Of a stretch of DNA of 64,000 bases, positions 63,949 to 64,000 are shown piece by piece. Positions within the stretch are counted from its first letter, which is position 1. Every line of letters starts with the position of its first letter. Source of the stretch: Verrucomicrobiia bacterium (GTDB taxonomy: Bacteria; Verrucomicrobiota; Verrucomicrobiia; Limisphaerales; JAEYXS01); contig DASWYF010000009.1 in NCBI GenBank assembly GCA_036405135.1, positions 91,809-155,808 of the forward strand, read 5' to 3'. Below the pieces are notes generated by a model. That model saw nothing but the letters and a program-made list of their open reading frames with translations, did no database searches and was not told where the DNA came from. The translations under genes were made by a program, and so were the position numbers.

Positions 63949-64000
63949 ATGAAGCCAGAACCCAAGCGGCCTTTGACCTTACGGGAGATCGAGCAGGAAG
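63949..64000 (+). CDS. start of an unidentified gene, truncated by the window end
   Basis: The last 52 bases open with AAAGGA 6 bases before an ATG at 63949, and read MKPEPKRPLTLREIEQE before the sequence ends. The peptide is hydrophilic with a helix-like end. It is too short to assign. GAAGCCAGAACCCAA here is also found inside the MITE-like element at 608-622, so a chance or repeat-derived match is possible. Confidence 0.35.
   Translation, partial: MKPEPKRPLTLREIEQE

Overview
The window reads as a chromosomal segment of a free-living Verrucomicrobiota bacterium, most likely of the Pedosphaera/Limisphaerales (subdivision 3) type. This is an inference from gene content. It carries the secreted families that expanded in the Planctomycetes-Verrucomicrobia group: DUF1501 with DUF1549/DUF1553, DUF1552 with DUF1592, DUF6807 (PmoA-like), DUF1080 (3-keto-disaccharide hydrolase-like), PQQ-like beta-propellers and a TMTC-like TPR membrane protein. 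The sequence is GC-rich by eye, except for one clearly AT-richer gene at 2.8-4.3 kb. No phage, integrase, transposase, CRISPR array or rRNA was seen.

Layout. 0-5.4 kb: trxB 5' end, a MITE-like inverted-repeat element, an Hsp70, an AT-rich KAP P-loop ATPase and a beta-hydroxyacid dehydrogenase homologue. 5.5-8.4 kb: a YdeP-type molybdopterin oxidoreductase and a VOC protein. 8.6-19.7 kb: mostly secreted carbohydrate or protein degradation (SGNH hydrolases, DUF6807, BSP-type metallopeptidase, GH18, LamG-like and SGNH-DUF1080 proteins), with a DnaJ-like protein, a double-receiver hybrid histidine kinase, YjdM and a divergent PanB homologue. 19.7-22 kb: a ROK kinase with a cREC-type receiver protein, and an SDR. 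22-26.6 kb: a DUF1501/DUF1553 pair. 27.2-34 kb: a five-gene minus-strand operon with overlapping ends (two cobalamin-type radical SAM enzymes, two GNAT-like acyltransferases, one GH3-type acyl-amido synthetase). This is the best candidate for an undescribed pathway. 34.2-38.7 kb: a REC-DUF4388 protein and a DUF1552/DUF1592 pair. 39-43.2 kb: a sugar nucleotidyltransferase and a large fusion of an FKP-like GHMP kinase with a UDP-sugar pyrophosphorylase; the fusion carries palindromic repeats in its reading frame. 43.3-49.1 kb: a PQQ beta-propeller, tRNA-Gln, a TMTC-like protein, an alpha/beta hydrolase and two paralogous His/Cys-rich lipoproteins. 49.5-58.1 kb: a PPC-domain exported protein, cupin, glutaredoxin, a zinc-ribbon membrane protein, lipA, a GNAT-TM protein and ligA. 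58.3-64 kb: a second PQQ beta-propeller, a four-gene operon (two coiled-coil membrane proteins, a 24-residue membrane microprotein, ogt), ppk1, and the start of another gene.

The other recurring theme is small dispersed repeats: a CGATGTT heptamer array, GTAG-GGC hairpins (intergenic and intragenic), a CCTCTCC palindrome in three gene gaps, a pyrimidine-rich leader motif in three gaps, and a CGTAAATC repeat inside a protein linker. Start codons were re-chosen where the longest open frame ran past a signal peptide or a conserved N-terminus. Functions come from motif recognition by eye; no database search was run.
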